A DNA stretch of 64,000 nucleotides from Actinomyces naeslundii (GTDB taxonomy: Bacteria > Actinomycetota > Actinomycetes > Actinomycetales > Actinomycetaceae), in the NCBI RefSeq assembly GCF_001956585.1, contig NZ_MSRR01000002.1, positions 28,749-92,748 on the forward strand, in the 5' to 3' direction. How positions within the stretch are numbered: position 1 is the first letter of the stretch; the number at the start of each line of letters is the position of its first letter. The notes beneath the pieces were generated by a model. It saw only the letters and a program-made list of their open reading frames with translations. It was not told the DNA's origin and did not search any database. A program made the position numbers and the translations under genes. Of this stretch, positions 51,585 to 63,774 are shown piece after piece.

Positions 51585-52777
51585 GCGTGACAGCAGCCCG
51601 GGGCTTCCGCGCCGCCGGCGTGTGCGCCGGCCTCAAGGCCTCCGGCAAACCCGACCTCGCCCTCGTCGTCAACGACGGCCCGCTCGATACCGCTGCCGGG
51701 GTGTTCACCACCAACAGGGTTGTCGCCGCCCCCGTTGTCTGGTCACGCCGGCTTCTGGCCGGTCAGGAGGGTGGCCGACCGGGCCACGCCCGCGCCGTCG
51801 TTCTCAACTCCGGAAGCGCCAACGCCTGCACCGGAGAACAAGGCCTCCGCGACACCGAGGCCACAGCGGCCCGTGCCGCGGGGCTGCTGAGGACCGAGCC
51901 GGGCCAGGTCCTGGTCTGCTCCACCGGAGTCATCGGGGAGCGCATCGACATGCCCGTCCTCCTGGAGGGGATCGACGTCGCGGCCCTCGCCCTGGCCGAC
52001 ACGCCCCGGGCCGGGACCGACGCGGCCACCGCCATCATGACGACCGACACCGTCTCCAAGGAGGACGTCCTCACGGTCGGTACCGGCGAGAAGGGCTGGA
52101 CCATCGGCGGCATGATCAAGGGGGTGGGCATGCTGGCGCCGGGACTGGCCACGATGCTGGCCGTTATCACCACCGACGCCGTCCTCACTCCTCGGGAGGC
52201 GCAGGACGCCCTGGCATCTGTCACGGCGCGGACCGTCAACCGGATCAACTCCGACGGCTGCATGTCCACTAACGACACGGTTCTCCTGCTGGCCTCCGGG
52301 GCCTCCGGCGTCACACCCTCCCGAGCCGAGTTCGACGAGGCGCTGACCGATGTGATGGGCAGGCTCGGACGGCGCCTCGTGGCCGATGCCGAGGGCGCCA
52401 CCCACGACATCGCCATCACCGTCTCCGGCGCCGTCAGCGAGGCCGCCGCGGAGGCCGCGGCCCGCACCGTGAGCTCCTCCAACCTTCTCAAGTGCGCCGT
52501 CGCCGGGGCCGATCCGAACTGGGGACGCGTCCTGTCACAGCTGGGAACCGTGCCCGAGGACGTCTGCCCCTTCAACCCTGACGAGGTCGACGTGACCATC
52601 AACGGCGTGACGATCTTCCGACACGGCGCCCCCGATCAGGACCGGGACTCGGTGGACATGAGTCCGCGTGAGACCCGCATCGATATCGCCCTGTCAGCGG
52701 GGCAGGCCGAGGCCACTGTGTGGACCAACGACCTCACCCACGGATACGTCACCATCAACGCGGACTACACGACATGA
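51581..52777 (+). CDS. argJ: Glutamate N-acetyltransferase / ornithine acetyltransferase
   Basis: 398 residues. Transfers acetyl from acetylornithine to glutamate, making the acetyl cycle; it may also use acetyl-CoA. The enzyme cleaves itself before the Thr of [14 protein letters not shown] (about residue 190), giving alpha and beta chains. Other landmarks: [38 protein letters not shown] and [13 protein letters not shown] 51581 has AAGGAG at 7 bases and overlaps argC; its stop overlaps argB (ATGA). Confidence 0.96.
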   Translation: MSVTAARGFRAAGVCAGLKASGKPDLALVVNDGPLDTAAGVFTTNRVVAAPVVWSRRLLAGQEGGRPGHARAVVLNSGSANACTGEQGLRDTEATAARAAGLLRTEPGQVLVCSTGVIGERIDMPVLLEGIDVAALALADTPRAGTDAATAIMTTDTVSKEDVLTVGTGEKGWTIGGMIKGVGMLAPGLATMLAVITTDAVLTPREAQDALASVTARTVNRINSDGCMSTNDTVLLLASGASGVTPSRAEFDEALTDVMGRLGRRLVADAEGATHDIAITVSGAVSEAAAEAAARTVSSSNLLKCAVAGADPNWGRVLSQLGTVPEDVCPFNPDEVDVTINGVTIFRHGAPDQDRDSVDMSPRETRIDIALSAGQAEATVWTNDLTHGYVTINADYTT

Positions 52778-53700
52778 ACCGGACACCTCTCCACCCTCAG
52801 ATCAAGGCCTCCGTCCTGCTGGAGGCCGTGCCATGGCTGCGCACCTACAAGGGCGCCACCATGGTCATCAAGTACGGCGGCAACGCCATGGTGAACGACG
52901 AGCTCAAACGTGCCTTCGCCCAGGACGTCCTCTTCCTCCACCAGGTCGGGGTGCGCCCCGTCGTCGTCCACGGCGGAGGGCCCCAGATCAATGCCATGCT
53001 CAAGCGACTGGGCATCAGCTCGGAGTTCCGCGGCGGCCTGCGCGTGACCACGCCCGAGGTCATGGACGTGGTCCGCATGGTCCTCACCGGCTCCGTGCAG
53101 CGCGAGCTCGTCTCTTTGCTCAACATCGACGGCTCCGCCGCCGTTGGTATCAGCGGTGAGGACGGCGGACTTCTGCGGGCCCGTCAGCGACTGGCCACAG
53201 TAGACGGGCGCAGCGTCGACGTGGGGCTGGTTGGCGACGTCGTCGACGTCAGCCCTCAGCCCATCATCGACCTGCTCAACCAGGGCCGTATCCCCGTCAT
53301 CTCCTCGGTCGCCCCGTTGACGACGGACTCCGAGACCGTCCTGAACGTCAACGCGGACACGGCCGCCGCCGCGATCGCCGTGGCGCTCAAGGCTCGCACA
53401 CTGCTCATGCTCACCGACGTCGAGGGGCTCTACTCCGCCTGGCCCGACCGTGACTCCCTGGTGCCCTTCATCAGCGCAGCCGCGCTCGAGGAGCTCCTGC
53501 CCACGCTGGAGTCGGGAATGATCCCCAAGATGGAGGCCTGCCTGCGAGCCGTCTACGGGGGAGTCGCACAGGCCCACGTCGTCGACGGGCGTCAGGCCCA
53601 CAGCATGCTCCTGGAGATCGTCACCGACCAGGGAGTCGGTACCGTCATCCACCCCGGGGACGCCCCGGTACCGCCACTGAACGGAGGAAAGAGCCTATGA
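52774..53700 (+). CDS. argB: Acetylglutamate kinase
   Basis: 308 residues. Phosphorylates N-acetylglutamate; usually the arginine-inhibited control point in the cyclic pathway. Landmarks: [48 protein letters not shown] and the C-terminal [21 protein letters not shown] segment with its Lys. An N-terminal helix (about 30 residues before the first strand) of the kind linked to arginine-sensitive hexamers is present. ATG overlaps the argJ stop; its stop overlaps argD. Confidence 0.96.
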   Translation: MNRTPLHPQIKASVLLEAVPWLRTYKGATMVIKYGGNAMVNDELKRAFAQDVLFLHQVGVRPVVVHGGGPQINAMLKRLGISSEFRGGLRVTTPEVMDVVRMVLTGSVQRELVSLLNIDGSAAVGISGEDGGLLRARQRLATVDGRSVDVGLVGDVVDVSPQPIIDLLNQGRIPVISSVAPLTTDSETVLNVNADTAAAAIAVALKARTLLMLTDVEGLYSAWPDRDSLVPFISAAALEELLPTLESGMIPKMEACLRAVYGGVAQAHVVDGRQAHSMLLEIVTDQGVGTVIHPGDAPVPPLNGGKSL

Positions 53701-54968
53701 CCGACCTCTCAGAACCGGGCTCGCCAGCACCGGCTCCCGCCGCAGACAGGGCCGGCGCCGCCTGGCTGGACCGCTACACCGACGCCGTCATGAACACCTT
53801 CGGCACCCCCGGCCGGGTCCTGGTGCGCGGGCAGGGGGCCCACCTCTGGGACGCCGATGGCAAGGAGTACACCGATCTGCTGGCCGGGATCGCCGTCAAC
53901 TGCCTGGGGCACGCTCATCCGGCAATCGTCGAGGCCGTGTCCACCCAGATCTCCACCCTCGGACACGTCTCGAACTTCTTCACCACCCCCGCACAGGTCC
54001 GTCTCGCCGAGGAGCTCATCTCCCTGACCTTCCCGGGCCGGCCCGAACACGACTCCCGAGTCTTCCTGGCCAACTCCGGGACCGAGGCCAACGAGGCCGC
54101 CTTCAAGATCGCCCGCCGGCACGGCGGCGCCGGCCGTCCTCGCGTCCTGGCTCTTCAGGACGCCTTTCACGGGCGGACCATGGGGGCCCTGGCCCTGACC
54201 CACAAGGCCGCCTACCGGGAACCCTTCGAGCCCCTGCCCGGCGGCGTTGAGTTCATCCCGGCCGGTGATACCGAGGCGCTGCGCAACGCGCTGGGACCGG
54301 ACGTGGCGGCACTCATCGTCGAACCCGTCCAGGGCGAGGCTGGGGTTCGTGAGCTGCCGGCCGGATACCTGGAGGCCGCTCGTGAGCTGACCAGGACCGC
54401 CGGCGCACTGCTCATCGTCGACGAGGTCCAGACCGGAATGGGCCGCTCCGGCGCCTGGATGGCGCACCACCTGTTGGCCCCCGGCGTCGTGCCCGACGTC
54501 GTCACCCTCGCCAAGGGCCTGGGCGGCGGCATCCCCATCGGCGCAGTTGTCGCCACAGGTGAGGCCGCAAGCCTTCTGGGGCCTGGCCAGCACGGCACCA
54601 CCTTCGGCGGTAACCCGGTGGCCTGCGCGGCCGCGCTCGCCGTCATCGACACCATCCGCGGACAGGACCTGCTCGGCCGGGTCGAGCGACTCGGCTCGGC
54701 CTGGGCCCGCGAGCTGCTGGCTGTCGACGGCGTCGACGAGGTGCGCGGTCGAGGCCTGCTCATCGGCGTCGGCCTGGCCGCGGGTCTCCCGCCCGCCGGC
54801 GAGATCGCCGCCACCCTGGCTGAACACGGCTTCATCGTCAATGCCCCGCGTCCCGACACGATCCGTCTGGCACCGCCCTTCATTCTGTCCGACGACGACG
54901 CGAGCGCCTTCACCACCACATTGTCCGAGGTCCTTGCTCGGGCGCTGTCAGAGAAAGCCGGCTCATGA
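53697..54968 (+). CDS. argD: Acetylornithine aminotransferase
   Basis: 423 residues. PLP-dependent class III aminotransferase that makes acetylornithine from the semialdehyde and glutamate. Landmarks: [67 protein letters not shown] and [14 protein letters not shown] with the PLP Lys. ATG overlaps argB and the end overlaps argR by four bases. In most actinobacteria argF comes between argD and argR; here it does not. Confidence 0.96.
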   Translation: MTDLSEPGSPAPAPAADRAGAAWLDRYTDAVMNTFGTPGRVLVRGQGAHLWDADGKEYTDLLAGIAVNCLGHAHPAIVEAVSTQISTLGHVSNFFTTPAQVRLAEELISLTFPGRPEHDSRVFLANSGTEANEAAFKIARRHGGAGRPRVLALQDAFHGRTMGALALTHKAAYREPFEPLPGGVEFIPAGDTEALRNALGPDVAALIVEPVQGEAGVRELPAGYLEAARELTRTAGALLIVDEVQTGMGRSGAWMAHHLLAPGVVPDVVTLAKGLGGGIPIGAVVATGEAASLLGPGQHGTTFGGNPVACAAALAVIDTIRGQDLLGRVERLGSAWARELLAVDGVDEVRGRGLLIGVGLAAGLPPAGEIAATLAEHGFIVNAPRPDTIRLAPPFILSDDDASAFTTTLSEVLARALSEKAGS

Positions 54969-55552
54969 GCGCCGCCATCGAGGTCTCCCAGCGCGACTTA
55001 GCAGCTGCGGCACCATTGGCGCCCGCGACCAAGACCGCCCGGCACGCCTGCATCGTCCAGATCCTCTCCCGTGAGCGCATCCGCTCGCAGGCCCAACTGC
55101 GCAAGGCCCTGGCTCTGCGCGGCATCAGCACCACTCAGGCGACGCTCTCGCGGGACCTGGTGGAGCTGCGGGCCACGAAGATCCGTGCCCCGGGCGGAGA
55201 GCTCATCTACTCGATGCCCGAGGCCGGGGCCCCCGGTCAGGTCCACGCCGGCGGCTTCGCCGGGGGTGAGGAGACTGACGATTCCCTGCCCGCACACACG
55301 ACTCCTCGCCTGGCCCGGTGGTGCGCCGAGCTGCTCGTCACCGCTGAGTGGGCCGGGTCCCAGCTTGTGCTGCGAACTCCGGCCGGAGCCGCTCAGCTGC
55401 TCGCCGGAGCCGTCGACGACGCCATGATGCCCGGGGTCCTGGGCTGCATCGCCGGAGACGACACCGTCCTGGTCATCACCCGCAGTCCCCAGGTCGCCGC
55501 CGAGGTGGCCGGGCACCTGCTCGCGCTGGCCGACCCCTCGACCCGAACCTGA
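54965..55552 (+). CDS. argR: Arginine repressor
   Basis: 195 residues, somewhat longer than the usual 150-170 owing to N- and mid-loop extensions. N-terminal winged helix: HACIVQILSRERIRSQAQL, RGISTTQATLSRDLVEL. C-terminal hexamerisation and arginine-binding domain: AAQLLAGAVDDAMMPGVLG, CIAGDDTVLVI. With arginine it binds ARG boxes and represses argC and other arg genes. ATG 54965 overlaps argD. Because argF is absent here, argR has joined argD directly. Confidence 0.93.
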   Translation: MSAAIEVSQRDLAAAAPLAPATKTARHACIVQILSRERIRSQAQLRKALALRGISTTQATLSRDLVELRATKIRAPGGELIYSMPEAGAPGQVHAGGFAGGEETDDSLPAHTTPRLARWCAELLVTAEWAGSQLVLRTPAGAAQLLAGAVDDAMMPGVLGCIAGDDTVLVITRSPQVAAEVAGHLLALADPSTRT

Positions 55553-55630
55553 CTTCTCCCCAGAGCCCTTCATACCTCCATCACCTCACCACTGGTTCGC
55601 TAGTGCCATCAAGAAGAGGAGAGAGATCCC

Positions 55631-56854
55631 ATGAGCACTCATAAGGACCGTGTCGTCCTGGCCTACTCCGGAGGCCTGGACACGTCTGTTGCCATCGGCT
55701 GGATCGGCGAGGCCACCGGCCGAGAGGTCGTCGCCGTCGCCGTTGACGTCGGCCAGGGCGGCGAGGACCTCGAGGTGATCCGTCAGCGAGCCCTCGACTG
55801 CGGCGCCGTCGAGGCCTACGTCACCGACGCCCGCGATGAGTTCGCCAACGACTACTGCATGCCCGCTCTCAAGGCCAACGCCCTCTACGAGGGAACCTAC
55901 CCGCTCGTCTCGGCGCTCTCCCGGCCCGTCATCGCCCGCCACCTGGTCAAGGCGGCCCGCGAGTTCGGTGCCCACACGGTGGCGCACGGCTGTACCGGCA
56001 AGGGTAACGACCAGGTCCGCTTCGAGGTCTCCATCACCTCGATGGCTCCCGACATGGACTGCATCTCCCCGGTGCGAGACCTGGCGCTGACTCGCGACGT
56101 CGCCATCGACTACGCCGAGAAGCACAACCTGCCGATCGAGACCACCAAGCACAACCCGTTCTCCATCGACCAGAACGTGTGGGGCCGCGCCATCGAGACC
56201 GGCTACCTGGAGGACCTGTGGAACGCGCCCACCAAGGACGTCTACGTCTACACCGATGACCCCACCTACCCGCCGCTGCCCGACGAGGTGACCCTCACCT
56301 TCAAGGAGGGCATCCCGGTGGCCATCGACGGCAGGGAGGTCACCCCGCTAGAGGCCATCCAGGAGCTCAACCGCCGGGCCGGGGCCCAGGGCGTGGGGCG
56401 TATCGACATGGTGGAGAACCGGCTCGTGGGCATCAAGTCCCGTGAGATCTACGAGGCCCCCGGGGCCGTCGCCCTCATCGAGGCGCACCGGGCGCTCGAG
56501 GCCGTCACCCTGGAGCGCATGCAAAGCCGCTACAAGCGGAGCATGGAGCAGACCTGGGCCGAGCTCGTCTACGAGGCCCAGTGGTATTCCCCGCTCAAGC
56601 GCTCCATGGACGCCTTCATCGAGGACACCCAGCGCTACGTCAGTGGCGACATCCGTATGGTTCTGCACGGTGGCCGTGCGACCGTCACCGGACGCCGCTC
56701 CGAGACCGGCCTGTACGACTTCAACCTGGCCACCTACGAGAGTGGGGACACCTTCGACCAGTCCTCCTCGCGAGGGTTCATCGAGATCTACGGCATGCAG
56801 TCCAAGCTCGCTGCCGCCCGTGACGTCCGCGCCGGTAACGGCCAGGGATTCTGA
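55631..56854 (+). CDS. argG: Argininosuccinate synthase
   Basis: 407 residues. ATP-dependent joining of citrulline and aspartate. N-type ATP pyrophosphatase loop [18 protein letters not shown]; further signatures [15 protein letters not shown] and [16 protein letters not shown]. Full length. ATG 55631 follows GAGGAGAGAGAT. A 78-base gap separates it from argR, so it may have its own weak promoter. A 16-bp hairpin follows. Confidence 0.97.
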   Translation: MSTHKDRVVLAYSGGLDTSVAIGWIGEATGREVVAVAVDVGQGGEDLEVIRQRALDCGAVEAYVTDARDEFANDYCMPALKANALYEGTYPLVSALSRPVIARHLVKAAREFGAHTVAHGCTGKGNDQVRFEVSITSMAPDMDCISPVRDLALTRDVAIDYAEKHNLPIETTKHNPFSIDQNVWGRAIETGYLEDLWNAPTKDVYVYTDDPTYPPLPDEVTLTFKEGIPVAIDGREVTPLEAIQELNRRAGAQGVGRIDMVENRLVGIKSREIYEAPGAVALIEAHRALEAVTLERMQSRYKRSMEQTWAELVYEAQWYSPLKRSMDAFIEDTQRYVSGDIRMVLHGGRATVTGRRSETGLYDFNLATYESGDTFDQSSSRGFIEIYGMQSKLAAARDVRAGNGQGF

Positions 56855-56932
56855 CGGGGATCTTTGACACAAGGCTCCGGCCCGTCACCGATTCTTCCGG
56901 AGCGGGTCCGACTCAGCCTGGCTGGACATGGT

Positions 56933-56974
56933 GAACCGGTTGCCTCCGTGGAGTAGGGCGGAGGCAACCGGTTC
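56933..56974. terminator. Strong bidirectional hairpin after argG
   Basis: Arms GAACCGGTTGCCTCCG and CGGAGGCAACCGGTTC, a perfect 16-bp stem with a 10-base loop, between the end of argG and the end of the convergent FNT gene. No long T-run; likely terminator for both. Confidence 0.7.
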
Positions 56975-57037
56975 AGTCGTACTGTGCCGGCCCACCGGTG
57001 CGGCAGCGGTCGGTGTCCGGGAGTCGTCGACCTCGGT

Positions 57038-57919
57038 TCACTCGGCCGGCTCGGAGGCCCGAACCTCGTCCTCGTGGGGCCGGCGGCGCAGCCAGCGGGA
57101 GTCGTCGTTGGCGTAGGCGTAGTAGCCGCCGATGAGCAGACCGCCGCCCACGAAGTTCCCCAGCAGCGCCACGGCCACGTTGCCCAGGGCCGGTAGGACG
57201 TCGATGCCGTGCGTCAGCCCCACGACGGTGAACAGGACGGTGTTGGCCACCGAGTGCTCGAAGCCGAGGAAGGCGAAGACGAACACAGCGATGATCATCG
57301 AGAAGATCTTGGACCAGTCCTCGTGGATGAAGCCGTTGTAGATGAGGAGCATCGCCAAGTTGATCATGAAGTTGCACAGGATCGCCCGCACGAAGAGGTC
57401 AGCGACCCCGGAGGCCGATGACAGGTAATGGAGCTTGCCCTCCACCGAGTGCACGGCCTGCTCGCCGGTGGCTCCGTCTACGAGCGTGGAGAAGTGGTAC
57501 ATGACGGCGAAGACGAGCCCGCCGATGAAGTTGCCGGCCAGGCACATGAACAGCACCCTCAGGGTCCTCCACGCCGAGATGCGCTTGTAGTAGTAGCCGA
57601 TGACCACCACCATCATGTTGCTGGTGAGCAGCTCGGACTTCGTGTAGTAGATGAAGACGAGAGCGGGCCCGAAGGACAGGGCTCCGAGCATCTTGCCGAC
57701 CCCTGCGAGGGAGGTGTCCCCGACGCGCAGGCCGTCGAAGACGCCGACGATGGCGTAGTTGACGACGTAGAAGACCGCCACGATCATGCCGGCCATGGCC
57801 GCACGCATGAGGTAGCGGTGAGCGATGGTCCCGGTCATCCGGGTCTTGGTCTCCAAGGCCTCGAGCACGGTGGAGATGAACTGCTTGCCTGGGAAAAGGG
57901 TGTCTTGTTCGGCGGGCAT
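57038..57919 (-). CDS. Formate/nitrite transporter (FNT) family channel
   Basis: 293 residues with six membrane helices, the FNT pentamer subunit. Signature segments: KSELLTSNMMVVVIGYYY, LAGNFIGGLVF, ILCNFMINLAMLL, GFEHSVANTVLF with the central His, and VALLGNFVGGGLLIGGYYAY. It moves formate, nitrite or a similar small anion by pH-gated diffusion; the exact anion is not clear from the sequence. ATG 57919. It sits between argG and argH on the opposite strand with its own transcription. Confidence 0.92.
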   Translation of the reverse strand: MPAEQDTLFPGKQFISTVLEALETKTRMTGTIAHRYLMRAAMAGMIVAVFYVVNYAIVGVFDGLRVGDTSLAGVGKMLGALSFGPALVFIYYTKSELLTSNMMVVVIGYYYKRISAWRTLRVLFMCLAGNFIGGLVFAVMYHFSTLVDGATGEQAVHSVEGKLHYLSSASGVADLFVRAILCNFMINLAMLLIYNGFIHEDWSKIFSMIIAVFVFAFLGFEHSVANTVLFTVVGLTHGIDVLPALGNVAVALLGNFVGGGLLIGGYYAYANDDSRWLRRRPHEDEVRASEPAE

Positions 57920-57944
57920 TGGCTCATCATGACATGAGGGCTGA

Positions 57945-59711
<1,767 letters not shown>

Positions 59712-59733
59712 GCCTGCTCGCGAGGACGATGTC

Positions 59734-60396
59734 ATGGGGGAGCCCACGACGGAGCTGAGTCCCGAAGTCGCCTCGATCCTGAGCCGTGACAGCCTGGACG
59801 CGGCCCCGGCGCTGCTGGGCGCCATTGTCTCCGTTGCCGGCCCGCAAGGACGCGTCGCGATCAGGCTGACGGAGGTGGAGGCCTATCGAGGCGAGGAGGA
59901 TCCGGGCTCCCACGCCTTTCGGGGGCGCACGGCCCGCAACGCCTCCATGTTCGAGGCCGGCGGGTGCGTCTACGTCTACTTCACCTACGGCATGCATCAC
60001 TGCCTCAACATCGTCACCGGACCGGCGGGGATCTCGCGAGCGGTGCTCCTGCGCGGGGGAGAGGTGGTGGACGGGACTGAGCTGGCCAGAGAGCGTCGCC
60101 CCGCCGCGCGCACTGATCGCGATCTGGCCCGCGGTCCGGCCCGGTTGTGCTCGGCGCTCGGGCTGGACCGATCCGACGACGGTGCGTTGCTGGGTGGCCC
60201 GGGATCGCGCATCAGCCTGACGCTGCCGGAGGCGCGGCGGGCGCCGGATCCCGCGCGCATTCGGAGCGGGCCACGCACCGGGGTCGCTGGCCCCGGGGGA
60301 GACGGTAAGGCCTTCCCCTGGCGCTTCTGGCTCCACAATGAGCCGACTGTCTCACCGTACAGACCGGCCACGCCCAGGCGTCGTCGTCAGGACTGA
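59734..60396 (+). CDS. mpg: 3-methyladenine DNA glycosylase (AAG/MPG family)
   Basis: 220 residues. Excises alkylated purines from DNA. Landmarks: RLTEVEAYRGEEDPGSHAF with the catalytic Glu, RTARNASMFEAGGCVYVYF, YGMHHCLNIVTG and RGPARLCSALGLD. The end is basic. ATG 59734 follows GAGGA at 7 bases; it begins 22 bases after argH, so co-transcription is likely. The arg-mpg-tyrS neighbourhood is conserved in actinobacteria. Confidence 0.92.
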   Translation: MGEPTTELSPEVASILSRDSLDAAPALLGAIVSVAGPQGRVAIRLTEVEAYRGEEDPGSHAFRGRTARNASMFEAGGCVYVYFTYGMHHCLNIVTGPAGISRAVLLRGGEVVDGTELARERRPAARTDRDLARGPARLCSALGLDRSDDGALLGGPGSRISLTLPEARRAPDPARIRSGPRTGVAGPGGDGKAFPWRFWLHNEPTVSPYRPATPRRRRQD

Positions 60397-60512
60397 CCCT
60401 CATGCTGCCGGATGCCGGCTTGCCCTGAGTGCTTGCATCACCTAATAATAGGCACACAGATGATCTCTGCAGAGATCATCGTGATCGTGTAACCGCGCAG
60501 GAAGGACAAGCA

Positions 60513-60938
60513 ATGTGGTCGACCGAGTGTGAACGGACGGCGGATCTCCCGGTGGAGGTTCTCTGGGAGACCTGGATCAAGGTGCTCTCCGGCGAGATCG
60601 AGCTCCCGCAGGGAGACCGCTACGAACCACGCGAGCCAGTGGGTCCCGGAGCATCGATCACAATGACACCGGCTGGGCAGGACAGCGTAGAGATCACGGT
60701 GACTCGCTGGGAGCCGCCTCATGTCCAGGCGGACCGGGTCTCCTATGGGGGAGTGGAGCTGACCTTCACACACTCCTTCATGCCCACGCAGACACAGGGG
60801 AAGAGCGTTGTTGTCACCCGCCTCGACGTCGACGGCCCCGGTGCCGACGATGCCGGACCGGCGATCGGTCCGAGAATCGCCGAGGACTTTCCGCAGGCCA
60901 TCGACTCACTCATCGAGGCTGCTAGGGTCGATATGTGA
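60513..60938 (+). CDS. SRPBCC-fold (START-like) protein
   Basis: 141 residues from ATG 60513, with AGGAAGGA 7 bases upstream. The pattern ECERTADLPVEVLWETWIKV then RYEPREPVGPGASITMTP and VEITVTRWEPPHVQAD fits the hydrophobic-cavity SRPBCC/polyketide-cyclase-like fold. Ligand unknown. Its stop overlaps the MarR start by four bases, and the MarR and methyltransferase genes follow, so the three form one operon. Confidence 0.78.
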   Translation: MWSTECERTADLPVEVLWETWIKVLSGEIELPQGDRYEPREPVGPGASITMTPAGQDSVEITVTRWEPPHVQADRVSYGGVELTFTHSFMPTQTQGKSVVVTRLDVDGPGADDAGPAIGPRIAEDFPQAIDSLIEAARVDM

Positions 60939-61474
60939 AGACACGGTTCCAGGGGCCGGAGGCGAGTCCCGGCTTCCTCATGTGGAGGACCGCGCTGGCC
61001 TGGCAGCGCGACATCGCGGCTGCTCTGGAGCCCGTCGCGCTGACGCACTCGCAGTACGTCCTCCTGTCCTGCACGCAGTGGCTCGAGGAGCAGGGAGACG
61101 GTGCCAGCCAGGTCATGATCGCGGCCCAGGCGGGAATGGACGTGAAAACCGCCAGTCAGGTGCTGCGCAGGCTGGAGCAGGCCGGCCTTGTCCTGCGCCG
61201 GCAGGATCCCAAGGACGCTCGCGCCCGAATCGTGACAACGACGGCGGCAGGGCGAGATGTCGGGGCCCGGGCAACGCGTCTTGTGGAGGATGCCGATGAG
61301 GCGTACTTCGCCACCATGCCCCACCTGCGCGACGCGTTGCTGCGCGACGCCGGTGCCGTGGTGTGCGGACCAGCAGCGCACCACGGCGAGGCGACCGATG
61401 CGTCCTTCGGCCAGAGCACGAGTCCCAAGACCCCTGGCGACACGGCCGGTCCGACCATGGTGGCTGCTCCGTGA
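60935..61474 (+). CDS. MarR-family transcriptional regulator
   Basis: 179 residues. Winged helix: LTHSQYVLLSCTQWLEEQGD, MIAAQAGMDVKTASQVLRRLEQAGL, and the wing RRQDPKDARARIVTTTAAG. A C-terminal extension of about 40 residues rich in Gly, Ser, Thr and Pro has no recognised role. GTG 60935 overlaps the SRPBCC stop. It probably controls this three-gene operon; no operator was identified with confidence. Confidence 0.87.
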   Translation: MKTRFQGPEASPGFLMWRTALAWQRDIAAALEPVALTHSQYVLLSCTQWLEEQGDGASQVMIAAQAGMDVKTASQVLRRLEQAGLVLRRQDPKDARARIVTTTAAGRDVGARATRLVEDADEAYFATMPHLRDALLRDAGAVVCGPAAHHGEATDASFGQSTSPKTPGDTAGPTMVAAP

Positions 61475-61484
61475 GGAAGTCTCA

Positions 61485-62099
61485 GTGACCAATGGCTACT
61501 GGAACCACAACGTCGCTTTCCACCGGCGCATCGTGATGGACGCGGCGCGGCGCGGTGGCGGCGCGCTCGATGTCGGATGCGGTGACGGGCTTCTGCTTGC
61601 GCGCCTGGCAACGGTGTGCCGCTGCGTCGTCGGACTTGATCCCGATGAGCAGGCGGTTGCTCGAGCACGTGGCCGCCTGAAGCAGATCCCGCAGGCCGAG
61701 GTCCTCCTCGACGACGTCATGGAGCCCGACCTGCCTCAGCGCATCGGCACCTTCGAGACGGTCAGCTGTGTGGCCACGCTGCACCACCTCCCACTGGAAC
61801 CCGCCCTGGCGAGGCTGAGCGAGCTGGTGGCACCCGGCGGCAGGCTCATCGTCGTCGGCCTGGCTGCCAACAAGAGTCTGTGGGACTGGATGCTGTCCGC
61901 ACTGGCTGTCCTACCTCTGCGCGTGGTCGGTGCCCTGCACCGGGAGACGCGCGACATCGGTGCGGTCACGCGTCCTCCAAGAGAGTCCCTGGCCGAGATT
62001 CGTGCAGCGGCATCCCGGATCCTTCCTGAGGCCAGGATCCGACGGCGCTTCTACTACCGATACACCCTCATGTGGGACCGCCCGATGAAGGTCCTGTGA
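61485..62099 (+). CDS. SAM-dependent methyltransferase (class I)
   Basis: 204 residues. Motif I ALDVGCGDGLLLARLA, VVGLDPDEQAVARARG as motif II, a DVMEPDLP acidic loop and CVATLHHLPLEPAL as the motif IV region. N-terminal NGYWNHNVAFHRRIV is typical of small-molecule methyltransferases of the UbiE/Methyltransf_11 group. GTG 61485 follows GAGGAAG. Third gene of the SRPBCC-MarR operon; substrate unknown. Confidence 0.87.
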   Translation: MTNGYWNHNVAFHRRIVMDAARRGGGALDVGCGDGLLLARLATVCRCVVGLDPDEQAVARARGRLKQIPQAEVLLDDVMEPDLPQRIGTFETVSCVATLHHLPLEPALARLSELVAPGGRLIVVGLAANKSLWDWMLSALAVLPLRVVGALHRETRDIGAVTRPPRESLAEIRAAASRILPEARIRRRFYYRYTLMWDRPMKVL

Positions 62100-62264
62100 A
62101 CGATTCCCCGCATCCGGCTCACAGCTCTGCGATCCCGCCTCGTCGCGGAAGCCGGGCCGTGGCATGGCAGACTATCTGCGCCGGAGGTATCAGCCGGACC
62201 CGAGCGTGACGCGCCGGGATAACGCGTGCGGGAAGCACGACAACCCATGGAAGGCGACTGGACA

Positions 62265-63527
62265 GTGACGGACATCCTGGACGAACTGCAGTGGCGCGGG
62301 CTCATCGCCCAGCACACCGATATCGACGCCCTGCGAGCGTCACTCGCCGACGGGGCCGTCACCTTCTATTGCGGGTTCGACCCCACAGCACCGAGCCTTC
62401 ACCACGGGCACCTCGTGGCCGTCAAGGTCATGCGTCACCTTCAGCTGGCCGGCCACCGCCCTCTGGCACTGGTTGGTGGGGCGACCGGGCTCATTGGCGA
62501 CCCACGCGCCAAGGGCGAGCGCAGCCTCAACACCAAAGACGTGGTGGCCGGGTGGGCGGCCAGCCTGCAGGAGCAGCTTGAGAACCTTCTCGACTTCAGC
62601 GGGGACAACCCGGCGCGCATCGTCAACAACCTGGACTGGACCCAGGCGATGAGCGCCATCGACTTCCTGCGGGACCTGGGTAAGCACTTCCGCATGGGCA
62701 CCATGCTCTCCAAGGACATCGTTGCCCGACGCCTGGCCAGCGAGGAGGGAATCTCCTACACCGAGTTCAGCTACCAGGTCCTCCAGGCCAACGACTACCT
62801 CGAGCTCTACCGGCGCTACGGATGCACCCTGGAGATCGGCGGCAACGACCAGTGGGGCAACCTTGTGGGCGGGATGGACCTCATCCACAAGGTCGAGGGC
62901 GCGTCGGTCCACGTCATGACCAACCCGCTCATCACCAAGGCCGACGGCACCAAGTTCGGCAAGTCCGAGGGCGGGGCCATCTGGCTCAACCCCGAGATGC
63001 TCAGCCCCTACGCCTTCTACCAGTTCTGGCTGCAGGTCGACGACGTCGACGTGGTGCGCTTCCTCAAGGTCTTCACCTTCCTGGAGCGCGAGGAGATCGA
63101 GCGTCTTGAGGCGGCGACCGCTGAGAACCCGAAGGCACGCGAGGCCCAGCGCGTCCTGGCGCATGAAGTCACCACCTGGGTGCATGGAGCCGAGGCCACG
63201 GCTCAGGCCGAGGCTGCGACCTCCGCTCTGTGGGGGCGCGGAGACCTCGCTGACATCGATGAGGTGACGATCCTGGCGGCCACATCCGATCTTGCCTCCG
63301 GCGATGTGGTGGTCGGGGAGACCACGATCGTCGACTTGCTCGTCAGTACGGGACTGGAGCGAGGCCGCAACGCCGCACGGAAAACCATCGCCGGAGGCGG
63401 GGCCTACCTCAACAACGTCAAGGTGGAGGACGAGGCCACGGTTGTCGGCCCGGAGCACCTGCTCGCAGGCGGAGTCGTTCTGGTTCGTAAAGGACGGCGG
63501 AACCTGGCTGTCGGGCGCACCATATAG
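62265..63527 (+). CDS. tyrS: Tyrosine--tRNA ligase
   Basis: 420 residues. Class I synthetase. HIGH-equivalent LHHGHLVAVKVM after CGFDPTAPS; GGNDQWGN in the active site; KMSKS equivalent KFGKSEGG; C-terminal S4 domain GRNAARKTIAGGGAYLNN. GTG 62265 is preceded by GGAAGG at 10 bases and gives the conserved start TDILDELQWRGLIAQ; ATG 62247 in frame is an alternative. No T-box leader seen. A strong terminator follows. Confidence 0.96.
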   Translation: MTDILDELQWRGLIAQHTDIDALRASLADGAVTFYCGFDPTAPSLHHGHLVAVKVMRHLQLAGHRPLALVGGATGLIGDPRAKGERSLNTKDVVAGWAASLQEQLENLLDFSGDNPARIVNNLDWTQAMSAIDFLRDLGKHFRMGTMLSKDIVARRLASEEGISYTEFSYQVLQANDYLELYRRYGCTLEIGGNDQWGNLVGGMDLIHKVEGASVHVMTNPLITKADGTKFGKSEGGAIWLNPEMLSPYAFYQFWLQVDDVDVVRFLKVFTFLEREEIERLEAATAENPKAREAQRVLAHEVTTWVHGAEATAQAEAATSALWGRGDLADIDEVTILAATSDLASGDVVVGETTIVDLLVSTGLERGRNAARKTIAGGGAYLNNVKVEDEATVVGPEHLLAGGVVLVRKGRRNLAVGRTI

Positions 63528-63568
63528 GTGCAATCCACGAATCCTCCTGGTCCGCGACCAGGCCGTAG

Positions 63569-63606
63569 AGCGGTGACGGTGCCTTGTGGGCACCGTCACC
63601 GCTTTT
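63569..63606 (+). terminator. Intrinsic terminator of tyrS
   Basis: AGCGGTGACGGTGCC and GGCACCGTCACCGCT form a perfect 15-bp stem with a TTGTG loop, followed by TTTTC. This is the clearest rho-independent terminator of the window. Confidence 0.85.
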
Positions 63607-63610
63607 CAGT

Positions 63611-63639
63611 TTGACGGCTTGGTGGCAGGTGCGTAATGT
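63611..63639 (+). promoter_or_regulatory. rRNA operon promoter P1
   Basis: TTGACG (63611-63616) and TAATGT (63634-63639) with a 17-base spacer, right after the tyrS terminator. Confidence 0.65.
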
Positions 63640-63739
63640 TCTCTCCGGCCCGAAACGGGGAGGATGAATTTCCTCAGACCGGCCGGGACCTGAGAACTGA
63701 AAAGAGCCGAATGAGAGACGAGGGTCACCGACCAATTGT

Positions 63740-63768
63740 TTGACTCAGATAAAGCGGCTCGCTAAAGT
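63740..63768 (+). promoter_or_regulatory. rRNA operon promoter P2
   Basis: TTGACT (63740-63745) and TAAAGT (63763-63768) with a 17-base spacer, 100 bases after P1. Tandem strong promoters of this kind precede rRNA operons. Confidence 0.7.
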
Positions 63769-63774
63769 TTCTCA

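Noticed and set aside
60513..61474. Toxin-antitoxin pair from the overlapping SRPBCC and MarR genes
   Set aside because: Neither protein resembles a toxin or antitoxin family; overlap alone is common in this genome.
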